DNA of 64,000 bases from Streptomyces camponoticapitis (GCF_014646115.1 NZ_BMMV01000001.1:62001-126000), one strand, 5' to 3'; numbered from the stretch's first letter, positions 17,080 through 26,090 are shown. The notes: generated by a model not told the origin, from the letters alone. Numbers and translations: made by a program.

Positions 17080-17661
17080 TCAACTCGCCCGGTCATCGCC
17101 CCCGTCGTCACCGCTCCGGCCGTGCCCACCGCCGCCACCGGGACCCCGGCCGACAACCCCGCCGTCCCCACCGTCGCCCCCTGCGTCAGCGGCATCGGCG
17201 GCATCGGCGGCGATTTCGGCCGCCGCCTCGTGCATCGCGAGCTCCAGCAACGGCGGGTCGGTGAGCGTGCCGGAACCGTCGGGCGGGATCACCCAGCGAA
17301 CCCCGCCGCCAGCGCGTCCCGGATACGGGACGACGATCCAGGTGCCGCCGCCCGCGCCCCGTACCCCCGTGCCGATCCAGCGGGCGACGGTGCCCGGCGG
17401 CACGAAGAACCCGAGGCGCGCGTCGCCGAAGTCGGCCAGGACGGGGCCCGGCCGGTCGACGAGCCGGGTCAGCACCTCCAGCGCCGGATACCCCAGCTCA
17501 CCGGAAAGGATCAGGACGTCCCAGCGCTTCCCGGCGGGAAGGAGAGCGACCCCGTGCGGGTTCCGCTCCCATTCCCACCGGCAGGCGTCGGGATCGGGCG
17601 CCACCGACGCCAGCCATTCCAGCGCGGCCCTCGCCCCCGAGTGGGTCCCCGAGTCAGTCAT
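17080..17661 (-). CDS. Hypothetical cytoplasmic protein, conserved-looking core with low-complexity tail
   Basis: A protein of about 193 residues with no motif I can name. The first 140 residues look like a folded domain: a Trp-rich start (ALEWLA...CRWEWERNP), a segment with PAGKRWDVLILSGELG, and GFFVPPGT...ARWIGTGV, IVVPYPGR and WVIPPDGSGTL. The wording resembles streptomycete proteins annotated as bifunctional primase/polymerase-like, but the catalytic acidic residues of such enzymes are not evident, so I do not assign it. The last 45 residues are Ala/Asp then Gly repeats. GGAGG lies 7 bases before ATG 17661 and 4 before ATG 17664. Confidence 0.65.
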   Translation of the reverse strand: MTDSGTHSGARAALEWLASVAPDPDACRWEWERNPHGVALLPAGKRWDVLILSGELGYPALEVLTRLVDRPGPVLADFGDARLGFFVPPGTVARWIGTGVRGAGGGTWIVVPYPGRAGGGVRWVIPPDGSGTLTDPPLLELAMHEAAAEIAADAADAADAGGDGGDGGVVGRGPGGGGGHGRSGDDGGDDRAS

Positions 17662-17760
17662 CATGCGGCCTCCGCCTCCACGTTGTCGGACAGTGCGTTC
17701 GCAGAGGGAGAGAGGGAGGTCGCGCCGGATCATTACGCGGGTTCGGACCGGCAGTCGGCG

Positions 17761-17774
17761 GTGATGTGGGTCAC
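17761..17774. promoter_or_regulatory. Candidate Crp site
   Basis: GTGATGTGGGTCAC fits the pattern GTG-N6-GNCAC reported for Streptomyces Crp. It lies about 100 bases upstream of the hypothetical gene that starts at 17661 and 120 bases beyond the end of the polyamine operon. A single motif match in GC-rich DNA, so tentative. Confidence 0.35.
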
Positions 17775-17806
17775 ACCGCCAGAGGGGAGACTCATGATTC
17801 CGCCAA

Positions 17807-17830
17807 GACCCGGACCAGGACCCGGACCAG
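17807..17830. repeat. Tandem 12-bp direct repeat
   Basis: Two exact adjacent copies of GACCCGGACCAG in the gap between the amine oxidase gene and the hypothetical gene. No function inferred. Confidence 0.6.
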
Positions 17831-17893
17831 GCCGCGACGGAGCCACGCCCCGGCCGCCAACCCAGCCCGGGCGAGGCCCCCTCCGTACTGAGG

Positions 17894-19309
17894 TCAGCTG
17901 TCGAAGCCCAACCCGACCCGGTCCATGGCCTTCAGCCACAGGTTGCGGCGCCCGCCCCTGACATCCGCGCGGGCCAGCGACCACTTCGTGAGCCCGATCC
18001 CCGCCCAGGCAGCCGGCTCCGGCGGGAACGGCACCGGCTTCGTCCTGACCATCTCCAGCTCCGTCCGCTCCGTCCGCTCCCCCGCGAGCAGATCGAGCAT
18101 CACGTCGGCGCCGAAGCGGGTCGCACCGACACCGAGGCCGGTGTAGCCGGCGGCGTACGCGACCCGCCCGCCGTGCGCCGTACCGAAGAAGGGAGAGAAC
18201 CGCGAACAGGTGTCGATGGCCCCGCCCCACGCGTGACTGAACCGCACGCCCTCCAACTGAGGGAAGCAGGCGAAGAAGTGGGCGGCCAGCTTGAGATAGG
18301 TCTCGGGGCGGTTGTCGAGGGCGGCGTCGAGGCGTCCTCCGTACGGATAGATCGCGTCGTAGCCGCCCCAGAGGACGCGGTTGTCGGCGGTGATCCGGAA
18401 GTAGTGGAACTGGTTGGCCCCGTCGCTGAGCCCTTGCCGCCTCTTCCATCCCACGGCGCCGAGCTGGTCCTCGGTGAGGGGCTCGGTCGTCAGGGCGTAG
18501 TCGTAGACGGGCACCGTGTACAGCCGCACGCGCCGTACCAGGGACGGGAAGACGTTCGTGCCCAGCGCGACGTGGCGGGCCAGCACGCGGCCGTACGGCG
18601 TGCGGACGGCCATGCCGGGTCCGGAGCGGGCCAGTTCGAGACCGGGCGTGTTCTCGTAGATCCGTACGCCGAGGTCCTGGCAGGCCCGCTTCAGCCCCCA
18701 GGCGAGCCTCGCCGGGTTGAGCATGGCGACACCCCGCCGGTCCCACAGGCCGCCCAGGAACGTCGGCGAGTCGACCTCCGCGCGCACCGCCTCGCCGTCC
18801 AGGAGGTCCAGCCCCGTGAAGCCGGACGCGGTCGCCTCCGCGTGCAACTGGCGGAGATCTTCGAGCTGATGGGGCTCCGTGGCCACGGTGATGTCGCCGG
18901 TGCGCTCGAAGTCGCAGTCGATGGCGTAGCGCTCGACGGCCGACTCGATGCCGTCGAGATTGCCCTCGCCCAGGTCCTCCAGCGCCCGCAGCTCGCCGGG
19001 CCAGCGGCTGAGTCCGTTGGCGAGGCCGTGGGTGAGGGAGGCGGAGCAGAAGCCGCCGTTACGGCCGGAGGCGGCCCAGCCCACCTCGCGGCTCTCGATC
19101 AGTACGACATCGCGGCGCGGGTCGCGCTCCTTGGCGAGGAGCGCGGTCCACAGGCCGCTGTAGCCGCCGCCGACGACAAGCAGGTCGCACCGTTCGTCGC
19201 CCGCGAGGGCCGGCACGGCGCCCGGCTTGCCGGGGTCGTCGAGCCAGTAGGCGACGGGCTGTGCGTCGGCGAGTGAGGCGGCTGCTGTACGCATGGCTCC
19301 AGGGGCCAT
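17894..19309 (-). CDS. FAD-dependent amine oxidoreductase, probably (gamma-glutamyl)putrescine oxidase
   Basis: A DAO-fold flavoenzyme of 471 residues. VVGGGYSG (about 45-52) binds the FAD, and GWAASGRNGGFC a little later is typical of PuuB-type gamma-glutamylputrescine oxidases. As the last gene of the putrescine import operon it would oxidatively deaminate the imported polyamine (free or gamma-glutamylated) to the aldehyde taken by the dehydrogenase that opens the same operon. The ATG at 19309 has AAGGAG 9 bases upstream; a TTG nine bases earlier lies too close to it. No glutamylpolyamine synthetase is in the window, so free versus glutamylated substrate is open. Confidence 0.85.
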   Translation of the reverse strand: MAPGAMRTAAASLADAQPVAYWLDDPGKPGAVPALAGDERCDLLVVGGGYSGLWTALLAKERDPRRDVVLIESREVGWAASGRNGGFCSASLTHGLANGLSRWPGELRALEDLGEGNLDGIESAVERYAIDCDFERTGDITVATEPHQLEDLRQLHAEATASGFTGLDLLDGEAVRAEVDSPTFLGGLWDRRGVAMLNPARLAWGLKRACQDLGVRIYENTPGLELARSGPGMAVRTPYGRVLARHVALGTNVFPSLVRRVRLYTVPVYDYALTTEPLTEDQLGAVGWKRRQGLSDGANQFHYFRITADNRVLWGGYDAIYPYGGRLDAALDNRPETYLKLAAHFFACFPQLEGVRFSHAWGGAIDTCSRFSPFFGTAHGGRVAYAAGYTGLGVGATRFGADVMLDLLAGERTERTELEMVRTKPVPFPPEPAAWAGIGLTKWSLARADVRGGRRNLWLKAMDRVGLGFDS

Positions 19310-19334
19310 GTCTTCCAACTCCTTCGGGTCCTGC

Positions 19335-20129
19335 TCAGGGGGTTGCGGCCTTCTTCCGCCGACTGCCGACCAGCTGGCCGCCGATCACCATCAGTACCGC
19401 GATGGCGAACATCGCCGTCCCAATGACGTTGATTTGCACGGGTGTGCCGCGCTGCGCCGATCCCCACACGAACATGGGGAAGGTGACGGACGAACCGGCG
19501 TTGAAGTTCGTGATGATGAAGTCGTCGAACGAGAGGGCGAAGGCGAGCAGCGCCCCCGCCGCGATCCCCGGTGCGGCGATCGGCAGGGTGACCCGTACGA
19601 AGGTCTGCACCGGCCCCGCGTACAGATCGCGGGCCGCCTCCTCCAGCTTCGGATCCATCGACATGACGCGTGCCTTGACGGCCGTCACGACGAAGCTGAG
19701 ACAGAACATGATGTGCGCGATGAGGACGGTCCAGAACCCCAACTCCGCCCCCATGTTCAGGAACAGGGTCAGCAGCGAGGCCGCCATCACGACTTCTGGC
19801 ATGGCCATCGGCAGGAAGATCAGCGAGTTGATCGCGCCGCGCGCCCGGAAGCGGTAGCGCACCAGCGCGAAGGCGATCATGGTGCCGAGGACGGTGGCCC
19901 CGATCGTCGCCCAGACGGCGATCTGGAACGAGAGCGTCAGCGACCCGCAGAGGTCCGCGACGCCGCACGGGTCCTTCCAGGCGTCGAGCGAGAACGTCTG
20001 CCACTCGTAGTTGAAGCGCCCCTTCGGCTTGTTGAAGGAGAACACCATCACGACGAGGTTCGGCAGGATCATGTACGCGAGCGTGAGCAGCCCCGCGACG
20101 ACGACCACATTGCGTCGGATCCAGCGCAT
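19335..20129 (-). CDS. potC: Spermidine/putrescine ABC transporter permease (PotC type)
   Basis: Integral membrane permease of 264 residues with six predicted helices and the binding-protein-dependent transport loop EEAARDLYAGPVQTFVRVTLP (around residues 150-170) that docks the ATPase. It pairs with PotB to form the channel. Its ATG shares one base with the potB TGA (TGATG), showing coupled translation. The amine oxidase gene follows 25 bases later. An in-frame upstream extension through potB is a shadow and was discarded. Confidence 0.92.
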   Translation of the reverse strand: MRWIRRNVVVVAGLLTLAYMILPNLVVMVFSFNKPKGRFNYEWQTFSLDAWKDPCGVADLCGSLTLSFQIAVWATIGATVLGTMIAFALVRYRFRARGAINSLIFLPMAMPEVVMAASLLTLFLNMGAELGFWTVLIAHIMFCLSFVVTAVKARVMSMDPKLEEAARDLYAGPVQTFVRVTLPIAAPGIAAGALLAFALSFDDFIITNFNAGSSVTFPMFVWGSAQRGTPVQINVIGTAMFAIAVLMVIGGQLVGSRRKKAATP

Positions 20130-21064
20130 CAGACCAGGTCCTCCGTCCCTGAGCGGCGGATGTAGACGGTGACCACGACCAGTACGACCGCCATGAGGAT
20201 GAAGGAGAGCGCCGCCGCCGTCGGATAGTCGAGCACCCGCAGGAACTGGCTCTGGATCACGCTGCCGACCATCTTGGTGTCGGTGGAGCCGAGCAGTTCC
20301 GCGTTGACGTAGTCGCCGCTCGCCGGGATGAAGGTCAGCAGTGTGCCGGAGACGATGCCCGGCATGGACAGCGGGACGGTGACCTTGCGGAAGGTCGTCG
20401 CCGGCTTCGCGTAGAGGTCTCCGGCCGCCTCGTGCAGCCGCCCGTCGATGCGCTCCAGCGACGTGTAGAGCGGCAGGATCATGAAAGGCAGGAAGTTGTA
20501 CGTGAGGCCGCAGACCACGGCCATGGGCGTGGCCAGGACGCGGTCGTCGGCCGTCCAGCCGAGCCAGCTGGTCACGTCGAGCACGCGCAGCGTGTCCAAC
20601 GCCCCGACCACGGCGCCGTCGTCGGCGAGGATCGTCTTCCAGGCGAGCGTGCGGATCAGGAAGCTGGTGAAGAACGGGGCGATGACCAGGACCAGCAGGA
20701 GGTTGCGCCAGCGGCCGGCCTTGAAGGCGATGAGATACGCGAGCGGGTAGCCGAGCAGCAGGCACAGCACGGTGGCGGTGCCCGCGTACAGCAGCGAGCG
20801 TACGAAGTGCGGGTAGTACTCCTGGAGCGCGTCCCAGTACGTCTGGAAGTGCCAGGTGACCTTGAAGCCCTCTTCCAGGGAGCCCGTCTGTACGGAGGTC
20901 GACGCCTGGTAGACCATCGGCAGCGCGAAGAAGACCACCAGCCACAGGATGCCGGGCAGCAGCAGCCAGTAGGGGACGAGGCGTTTACGGCGCGGGACCT
21001 TGCGTACTGTCGCGTCGGTGACCGGTGGTGTGGCCGGCGCGGGTGGTGCTGCCGTGGTGGTCAC
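20129..21064 (-). CDS. potB: Spermidine/putrescine ABC transporter permease (PotB type)
   Basis: Membrane permease of 311 residues: a cytoplasmic tail of about 30 residues, six predicted helices, and the ATPase-docking loop EAAGDLYAKPATTFRKVTVP around residue 210. It overlaps potA by four bases (ATGA) and potC by one. Polyamine specificity is inferred from the PotD-like partner and the catabolic genes in the same operon. Confidence 0.92.
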   Translation of the reverse strand: MTTTAAPPAPATPPVTDATVRKVPRRKRLVPYWLLLPGILWLVVFFALPMVYQASTSVQTGSLEEGFKVTWHFQTYWDALQEYYPHFVRSLLYAGTATVLCLLLGYPLAYLIAFKAGRWRNLLLVLVIAPFFTSFLIRTLAWKTILADDGAVVGALDTLRVLDVTSWLGWTADDRVLATPMAVVCGLTYNFLPFMILPLYTSLERIDGRLHEAAGDLYAKPATTFRKVTVPLSMPGIVSGTLLTFIPASGDYVNAELLGSTDTKMVGSVIQSQFLRVLDYPTAAALSFILMAVVLVVVTVYIRRSGTEDLV

Positions 21065-22227
21065 GCCCCCTCCTCGTCCACCGTCTTGACGCCCGCGTCG
21101 ATGTCCTGGGCCGCGTCGAGCCCGAAGGTGTGCGCGGGGTTCCAGTGCAGGACCACCTCGGCCCCCGGAACGAGCCGGCCGTCGCGCTCGATGTTCTGCG
21201 CGTAGACCTCCAACTCCGCACAGACGGGGCTGTCGATGACGTACTGCGTCGAGACTCCGATGAAGCTGGAGTCGACGATGCGCCCCGTGATCCGGTTGCG
21301 GCCCGCGGGGATGGAACCCTCGTCGTCCGCGTGCCCGAGGGAGATCTTCTCGGGGCGTACGCCGACGAGCAGCCGACCGCCGTCCGGGACCTGCGTCGTA
21401 AGGCGGTCGGCGGGCAGCCTCAGTTTCACGCCCGCGGACGTCACCACCACCTCGTCGCCGGTCTTCTCCGCGACGTCGGCCTCGATGAGGTTGGAGGTGC
21501 CGAGGAAGTTGGCGACGAAGGTGGTCTGCGGGTTCTCGTACAGTTCCGCCGGAGCGCCCAGTTGCTCGACCCGCCCCGCGTTCATCACGGCGACGGTGTC
21601 GGCCATCGTCATGGCCTCCTCCTGGTCGTGCGTGACGTGCACGAAGGTGATGCCGACCTCCGTCTGGATGCGCTTGAGCTCCAGCTGCATCTGGCGGCGC
21701 AGCTTGAGGTCGAGTGCGCCGAGGGGCTCGTCGAGCAGCAGCACCTTCGGGTGGTTGATGAGGGCGCGGGCCACCGCGACGCGCTGCTGCTGCCCGCCGG
21801 AGAGCTGGTGCGGCTTGCGCTTCGCGAAGTCACCGAGCTGGACCAGGTCGAGCATGTCGCCGACCTGTTTCTTCACCGACTTGATGCCGCGACGGCGCAG
21901 GCCGAAGGCGACGTTCTCGTAGATGTCGAGGTGCGGGAAGAGCGCGTAACTCTGGAAGACGGTGTTGACGGGGCGCTTGTGCGGCGGCAGGCCGGTGACG
22001 TCCTTGTCGCCGAGGAAGACCGATCCGGTGGTCGGGTCCTCCAGGCCGGCGATCATCCGCAGCGTGGTGGTCTTGCCGCAGCCCGAGGCACCGAGGAGGG
22101 CGAAGAACGAGCCCTCCGGGACGGTGAGGTCGAGGGGTTTGACGGCGTGGAAGGAGCCGTACGACTTGCTTATCCCGGTGAGGCGGACGTCGTCGCCGCC
22201 CCGGTCGGTGGATGCGGTCTCAGTCAT
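21061..22227 (-). CDS. potA: Spermidine/putrescine ABC transporter ATP-binding protein
   Basis: ATPase subunit of 388 residues. It has Walker A GASGCGKT (46-53), Q-loop NTVFQSYALFPH, signature LSGGQQQR, Walker B VLLLDEPLGALD and switch HVTHDQEEA, followed by a C-terminal TOBE/regulatory domain of about 130 residues. This length and domain order are those of PotA and related importers. It overlaps potB by four bases and lies 134 bases after potD. Confidence 0.94.
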   Translation of the reverse strand: MTETASTDRGGDDVRLTGISKSYGSFHAVKPLDLTVPEGSFFALLGASGCGKTTTLRMIAGLEDPTTGSVFLGDKDVTGLPPHKRPVNTVFQSYALFPHLDIYENVAFGLRRRGIKSVKKQVGDMLDLVQLGDFAKRKPHQLSGGQQQRVAVARALINHPKVLLLDEPLGALDLKLRRQMQLELKRIQTEVGITFVHVTHDQEEAMTMADTVAVMNAGRVEQLGAPAELYENPQTTFVANFLGTSNLIEADVAEKTGDEVVVTSAGVKLRLPADRLTTQVPDGGRLLVGVRPEKISLGHADDEGSIPAGRNRITGRIVDSSFIGVSTQYVIDSPVCAELEVYAQNIERDGRLVPGAEVVLHWNPAHTFGLDAAQDIDAGVKTVDEEGA

Positions 22228-22361
22228 GGATAACGATCCCGGGGGCTTGGGAGGGGCGGAACGGAGCGGAAGGGGGCCTCTGGGACCCCGCGGCCTGTGG
22301 CAGCGAGCCGACGGCCTGAGGGTGCCTCGTACGGCCGCACGGGCCTGTCGGACCTGGCGGT

Positions 22362-23609
22362 CTAGGCGCCGATGAGCTTGGCGAACTTCTCCTCGTACGA
22401 CGTCTCTTCCTCACCGCTCAGCGAACGGAAGGCGTGGGACCGCGAGGCCATCGCCGCGTCGGGAAGGATCAGGGGATTGGACGCCATCGACTCGTCGATC
22501 TTCGCGAGCTCCGTACGGACGCCTTCGACGGGGCAGACGTAGTTGATGTACGCGGCGAGCTGGGCGGCCATCGGAAGCTCGTAGTAGTGGTCGATGAGCT
22601 TCTCGGCGTTGGTCTTGTGCCGGGCCTTCGCCGGGACCAGCAGGTTGTCGCTGGAGATCATGTAGCCGGACTCCGGGATGGCGAACTGGATGTCCGGGTT
22701 GTCCGCCTGGAGCTGCACGATGTCGCCGGCCCAGGCGACGCACGCCGCGATGTCGCCCTTGCTGAGATCCGCCGTGTAGTCGTTGCCGGTGAAACGGCGG
22801 ATCTGCTTCTTGTCGACGGCCTTCTGAATACGGGCGACGGCGCCGTCGAAGTCGTCGTCGGAGAACGACGCCGGGTCCTTGCCCATGTCGAGCAGCGTCA
22901 GCCCGATGGAGTCGCGCATCTCGGAGAGGAACGACACCCGCCCCTTGAGGTCGGGATCGTCGAGCAGCTGCGAGATGGACTCGACCTTGCGGCCCCCCGT
23001 CGCCTTCTTGTTGTAGGCGATGACGGAGGGGATACCGGTCCACGGATATGTGTAGGCGCGCCCCGGATCCCAGTCGGGCGAGCGGAACTGCTGGGACAGA
23101 TTCGCGAACGCGTGGGGCAAGTTGGCGGGATCGAGCTTCTGTGCCCAGCCGAGCCGGATGATGCGGGCGGCGAGCCAGTCGGTTACGCAGATGAGGTCGC
23201 GCCCCGTGTCCTGGCCGGCCGCGAGCTGCGGCTGGATCTTGCCGAAGAACTCGACGTTGTCGTTGATGTCCGCCGTGTACTTCACCTGGATCCCGGTGCG
23301 TCTCGTGAACGCCTCCAGGGTGGGGAAGCTCTTCTCGTCCTCGCTGACGTCCATGTACTCGGTCCAGTTGGAGAAGACGACGCGCTTCTCCTTCGCCGAG
23401 TGGTCGGTGGAGGCGGTGCCCCCGCTCTCGCCTTTCGCGGGCGGAATCCCGCAGGCGCCGAGCGCTGCGACGCCGCCGATCGTGAGCGCCCCGGCGCCAG
23501 TGGCACGCAGCAGCGAACGGCGGCTGAGCGCGCCCCGTCCGTTGCTCAGGCTGCGACGCGTCGCGGCTATCTGGGCCGCGGAGAGACGGTCTGGCTCGTA
23601 CTGCTCCAT
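22362..23609 (-). CDS. potD: Putrescine/spermidine-binding lipoprotein (PotD type)
   Basis: Extracytoplasmic solute-binding protein of 415 residues. The N-terminus has a twin-arginine motif (SRRSLL, Arg30-31) and a lipobox LGAC (Cys53), so it is probably exported folded and then lipidated. The body carries the PotD/PotF-type lobes with FSNWTEYMD near the start of the mature part. It captures the polyamine for PotB/PotC. An AAAGGG lies 8 bases upstream of the ATG, and the dehydrogenase gene ends 38 bases before it, so both share a transcript. Confidence 0.92.
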   Translation of the reverse strand: MEQYEPDRLSAAQIAATRRSLSNGRGALSRRSLLRATGAGALTIGGVAALGACGIPPAKGESGGTASTDHSAKEKRVVFSNWTEYMDVSEDEKSFPTLEAFTRRTGIQVKYTADINDNVEFFGKIQPQLAAGQDTGRDLICVTDWLAARIIRLGWAQKLDPANLPHAFANLSQQFRSPDWDPGRAYTYPWTGIPSVIAYNKKATGGRKVESISQLLDDPDLKGRVSFLSEMRDSIGLTLLDMGKDPASFSDDDFDGAVARIQKAVDKKQIRRFTGNDYTADLSKGDIAACVAWAGDIVQLQADNPDIQFAIPESGYMISSDNLLVPAKARHKTNAEKLIDHYYELPMAAQLAAYINYVCPVEGVRTELAKIDESMASNPLILPDAAMASRSHAFRSLSGEEETSYEEKFAKLIGA

Positions 23610-23647
23610 GGGCGGTGCCCTTTCGGGTGAGGAGAGGGTGCGAAGAG

Positions 23648-25168
23648 TTAAGGACGGTCCCCGAAGATTGTGCGGTGCCAGTCCTTCCTGGCGGCCCCGG
23701 TGTTGTCGTACATCACATGCTTGACCTGCGTGTACTCCTCGAACGAGTACGCGGACATGTCTTTTCCGTAACCACTGGCCTTGTAGCCGCCGTGCGGCAT
23801 CTCGCTGATGATCGGGATGTGGTCGTTCACCCAGACGCAGCCGGCCTTGATCTCGCGGGTGGCGCGCCCCGTGCGGTACACGTCGCGGCTCCATACGGAG
23901 GCGGCGAGGCCGTACGGGGTGTCGTTGGCGAGGCGGATGCCCTCGTCGTCGGAGTCGAAGGCCAGCACCACCAGGACGGGGCCGAAGATCTCCGACTGCA
24001 CGATCTCGCTGTCCTGGGCGGCGTCCACGACGAGGGTGGGGAGGTAGTACGCGCCGTCGGCGAGATCGGCACCGTCCGGGGCGGAGCCGCCGGTGACGAC
24101 GCGGGCGTAACCGCGGGCCCGCTCGACGATCCCCGCGACGCGGTCGCGGTGCGCGTGCGAGATCAGCGGCCCCATGTCGGTCGACGGGGCGAACGGGTCG
24201 CCGAGGCGCACCGTCTCCATCAGCGCGGCGACGGCGCTCACGAACGCGTCGTAGAGCGGGCGCTGGACGTAGGCGCGGGTAGCGGCCGTGCAGTCCTGCC
24301 CCGTGTTGATGAGCGAGCCGGCGACGGCGCCGTGGACGGCGGCCTCCAGGTCGGCGTCGTCGAAGACCAGGAACGGGGCCTTGCCACCGAGTTCCAGATG
24401 CAGCCGCTTGACGGTGGCCGTGGCGATCTCGGCGACGCGCTTCCCGACGGCGGTGGACCCCGTGAAGGAGGTCATGACGACGTCCGGGTGACCGACGAGG
24501 TGCTCGCCCGCGTCGGCGCCCGCCCCGTTGACGATGTTGATCACGCCGTCGGGGATTCCGGCCTCCTGCGCCGCCTGCGCGAACAGCAGTGAGGTGAACG
24601 GCGTCAGTTCGGACGGCTTCAGCACGATCGTGTTGCCCGCCGCGACCGCCGGAAGGATCTTCCAGGCGGCCATCTGGAGCGGGTAGTTCCAGGGGGCGAT
24701 GGAGCCGACCACGCCGATCGGCTCGCGGCGTACGTAGGAGGTGTGGTCGGCGCTGTACTCACCCGCCGACGCGCCCTCCGGATGACGAGCGGCACCGGCG
24801 AAGAAGGCGGCGTTGTCGACGGTCCCGGGAACGTCGAACTCCGTGGACAGCTTGATCGGCTTTCCGCACTGGAGCGACTCCGCCTCCGCGAATTCCGTCG
24901 CCCGCTCGGCGAGTACGGCGGCGAAACGGTGCAGCGCGTCGGAACGCTCCCCCGGGGTGGCGCCGGCCCAGCCCGGGTACGCGGCGAGCGCGGCCGCGAC
25001 GGCCGCGTCGACGTCGGCGGGGCCCGCCAGTTCGTATGTGAACAGTTCCCGGCCCGTCGCCGGGTCGACCACGGCGTGCGTACGGCCCGAGGTGCCGGGA
25101 CGCAGCCGGCCGTCGATGAACTGCGCACCGTCCGCGAAGCGGTCCCGCGCGGGGAAGCGGTTGCCCAT
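23648..25168 (-). CDS. Aminobutyraldehyde-type dehydrogenase heading the polyamine operon
   Basis: NAD-dependent aldehyde dehydrogenase of 506 residues: APWNYP at 158-163, Glu259 in LELGGKAP, Cys293 in NTGQDCTA. The GQDCTA active-site word is shared with the ALDH at 29117 and is characteristic of gamma-aminobutyraldehyde and betaine-aldehyde dehydrogenases. As first gene of the operon with potD-A-B-C and the amine oxidase it most likely turns 4-aminobutyraldehyde (or its gamma-glutamyl form) into GABA (or glutamyl-GABA). GGAG lies 6 bases before the ATG. The leader contains three tandem copies of an 11-bp unit. Confidence 0.9.
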   Translation of the reverse strand: MGNRFPARDRFADGAQFIDGRLRPGTSGRTHAVVDPATGRELFTYELAGPADVDAAVAAALAAYPGWAGATPGERSDALHRFAAVLAERATEFAEAESLQCGKPIKLSTEFDVPGTVDNAAFFAGAARHPEGASAGEYSADHTSYVRREPIGVVGSIAPWNYPLQMAAWKILPAVAAGNTIVLKPSELTPFTSLLFAQAAQEAGIPDGVINIVNGAGADAGEHLVGHPDVVMTSFTGSTAVGKRVAEIATATVKRLHLELGGKAPFLVFDDADLEAAVHGAVAGSLINTGQDCTAATRAYVQRPLYDAFVSAVAALMETVRLGDPFAPSTDMGPLISHAHRDRVAGIVERARGYARVVTGGSAPDGADLADGAYYLPTLVVDAAQDSEIVQSEIFGPVLVVLAFDSDDEGIRLANDTPYGLAASVWSRDVYRTGRATREIKAGCVWVNDHIPIISEMPHGGYKASGYGKDMSAYSFEEYTQVKHVMYDNTGAARKDWHRTIFGDRP

Positions 25169-25195
25169 GGCGTTCTCCGTGTTCCGGCCGTCCTA

Positions 25196-25228
25196 CGGCT
25201 GTCTTGCGGCTGTCTTGCGGCTGTCGCC
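25196..25228. repeat. Three tandem 11-bp repeats in the leader of the polyamine operon
   Basis: CGGCTGTCTTG occurs twice in a row and a third copy (CGGCTGTCGCC) matches at 9 of 11 positions, ending 28-60 bases upstream of the dehydrogenase start. The period is close to one helical turn, so a regulator binding side by side, or an mRNA leader feature, are both possible. Confidence 0.6.
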
Positions 25229-25307
25229 TCAGTCGAACGAAGCCGCGAGTGTTGTTCTGGCTTGAATTGAGTGCCGATACTGACAGAGCACGGGGCGTCC
25301 AACAAGT

Positions 25308-25343
25308 GATTCCGTTGTTGCCTTTTGGTTACGCGACGGAATC
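25308..25343. promoter_or_regulatory. Inverted repeat in the divergent promoter region
   Basis: GATTCCGT (25308-25315) and ACGGAATC (25336-25343) are perfect 8-base arms 20 bases apart in the 247-base gap between the polyamine operon (leftward) and the NADAR gene (rightward). Candidate operator for either. Confidence 0.4.
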
Positions 25344-25415
25344 GGTTGACCTTGTGTCGCTCCACCGGCTTGATCGGCAGACGGACTGTCAGTGGCGGCT
25401 GGCACACTCACGTGC

Positions 25416-25982
25416 ATGGGGATGATCACGGCTGCGGAGCTGATCGACCGTACGGGTCGCGGCGTGAAGGTCAAGTACCTGTACTTCTGGGGGCACACCC
25501 CACGGCCGGACGGGGAGATCGGCGTGAGCTGCCTCAGCCAGTGGTGGCAGTCACCGTTCACGGTCGACGGGGTCGAGTACGCGACGGCGGAGCACTGGAT
25601 GATGGCCGCCAAGGCCCGGCTCTTCGACGACCCGGAGGCCGAGCGGAAGGCGCTGGCCGCGTCCGGACCGGCGCAGGCGAAGAAGGCGGGGCGGCTGGTG
25701 CGCGGGTTCGACGAGACCGTATGGAAGCGCGAGCGGTCCGGCATCGTCGTGGAGGGCAACGTGCACAAGTTCCGGCAGGACAACCGGCTGCGCGACTACC
25801 TGCTGGCCACCGGCGACCGGGTGCTCGTCGAGGCCAGTCCCATGGACCGGATATGGGGCATCGGACTGGCCGCGGACGACGAGCGGGCGCAGGATCCCGC
25901 GCGCTGGCGCGGGCTGAATCTGCTGGGCTTCGCCCTGATGGAGGCGCGCGAGCGGCTCCGGGCGGAGGTGGCTGAGGCCTGA
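25416..25982 (+). CDS. NADAR-domain protein (ADP-ribose/riboflavin-intermediate N-glycosidase family)
   Basis: A 188-residue single-domain protein of the NADAR/YbiA superfamily, whose members hydrolyse N-glycosidic bonds of ADP-ribose derivatives or of early riboflavin intermediates. Visible family features are YFWGH near the start, LSQWWQSPFTVDGVEYATAEHWMM in the middle and a late NLLGFALMEAR helix. No Shine-Dalgarno precedes ATG 25416 or 25422, so it may be translated from a very short leader. It is divergent from the polyamine operon and convergent with a membrane protein gene. Whether it acts as metabolite repair or as a NAD-related defence protein is not evident. Confidence 0.8.
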   Translation: MGMITAAELIDRTGRGVKVKYLYFWGHTPRPDGEIGVSCLSQWWQSPFTVDGVEYATAEHWMMAAKARLFDDPEAERKALAASGPAQAKKAGRLVRGFDETVWKRERSGIVVEGNVHKFRQDNRLRDYLLATGDRVLVEASPMDRIWGIGLAADDERAQDPARWRGLNLLGFALMEARERLRAEVAEA

Positions 25983-26090
25983 CGGCGCGGAGACCGCCGG
26001 AGGAAAGGGCACCGGGCCGACGGACGTGCGGAGCGGGGGCGTTCCCCCGGCGGGACCGGCGCTTGGTTCAGCGGTCGGATCGGCGGTTGA

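Noticed and set aside
25196..25228. CRISPR-like repeats
   Set aside because: The units are 11 bp, directly adjacent and without spacers, and no cas gene is present.
26034..26049. A hairpin between the NADAR and DUF4190 genes as terminator
   Set aside because: Only a 6-bp stem with a tetraloop in GC-rich DNA; too weak to list.
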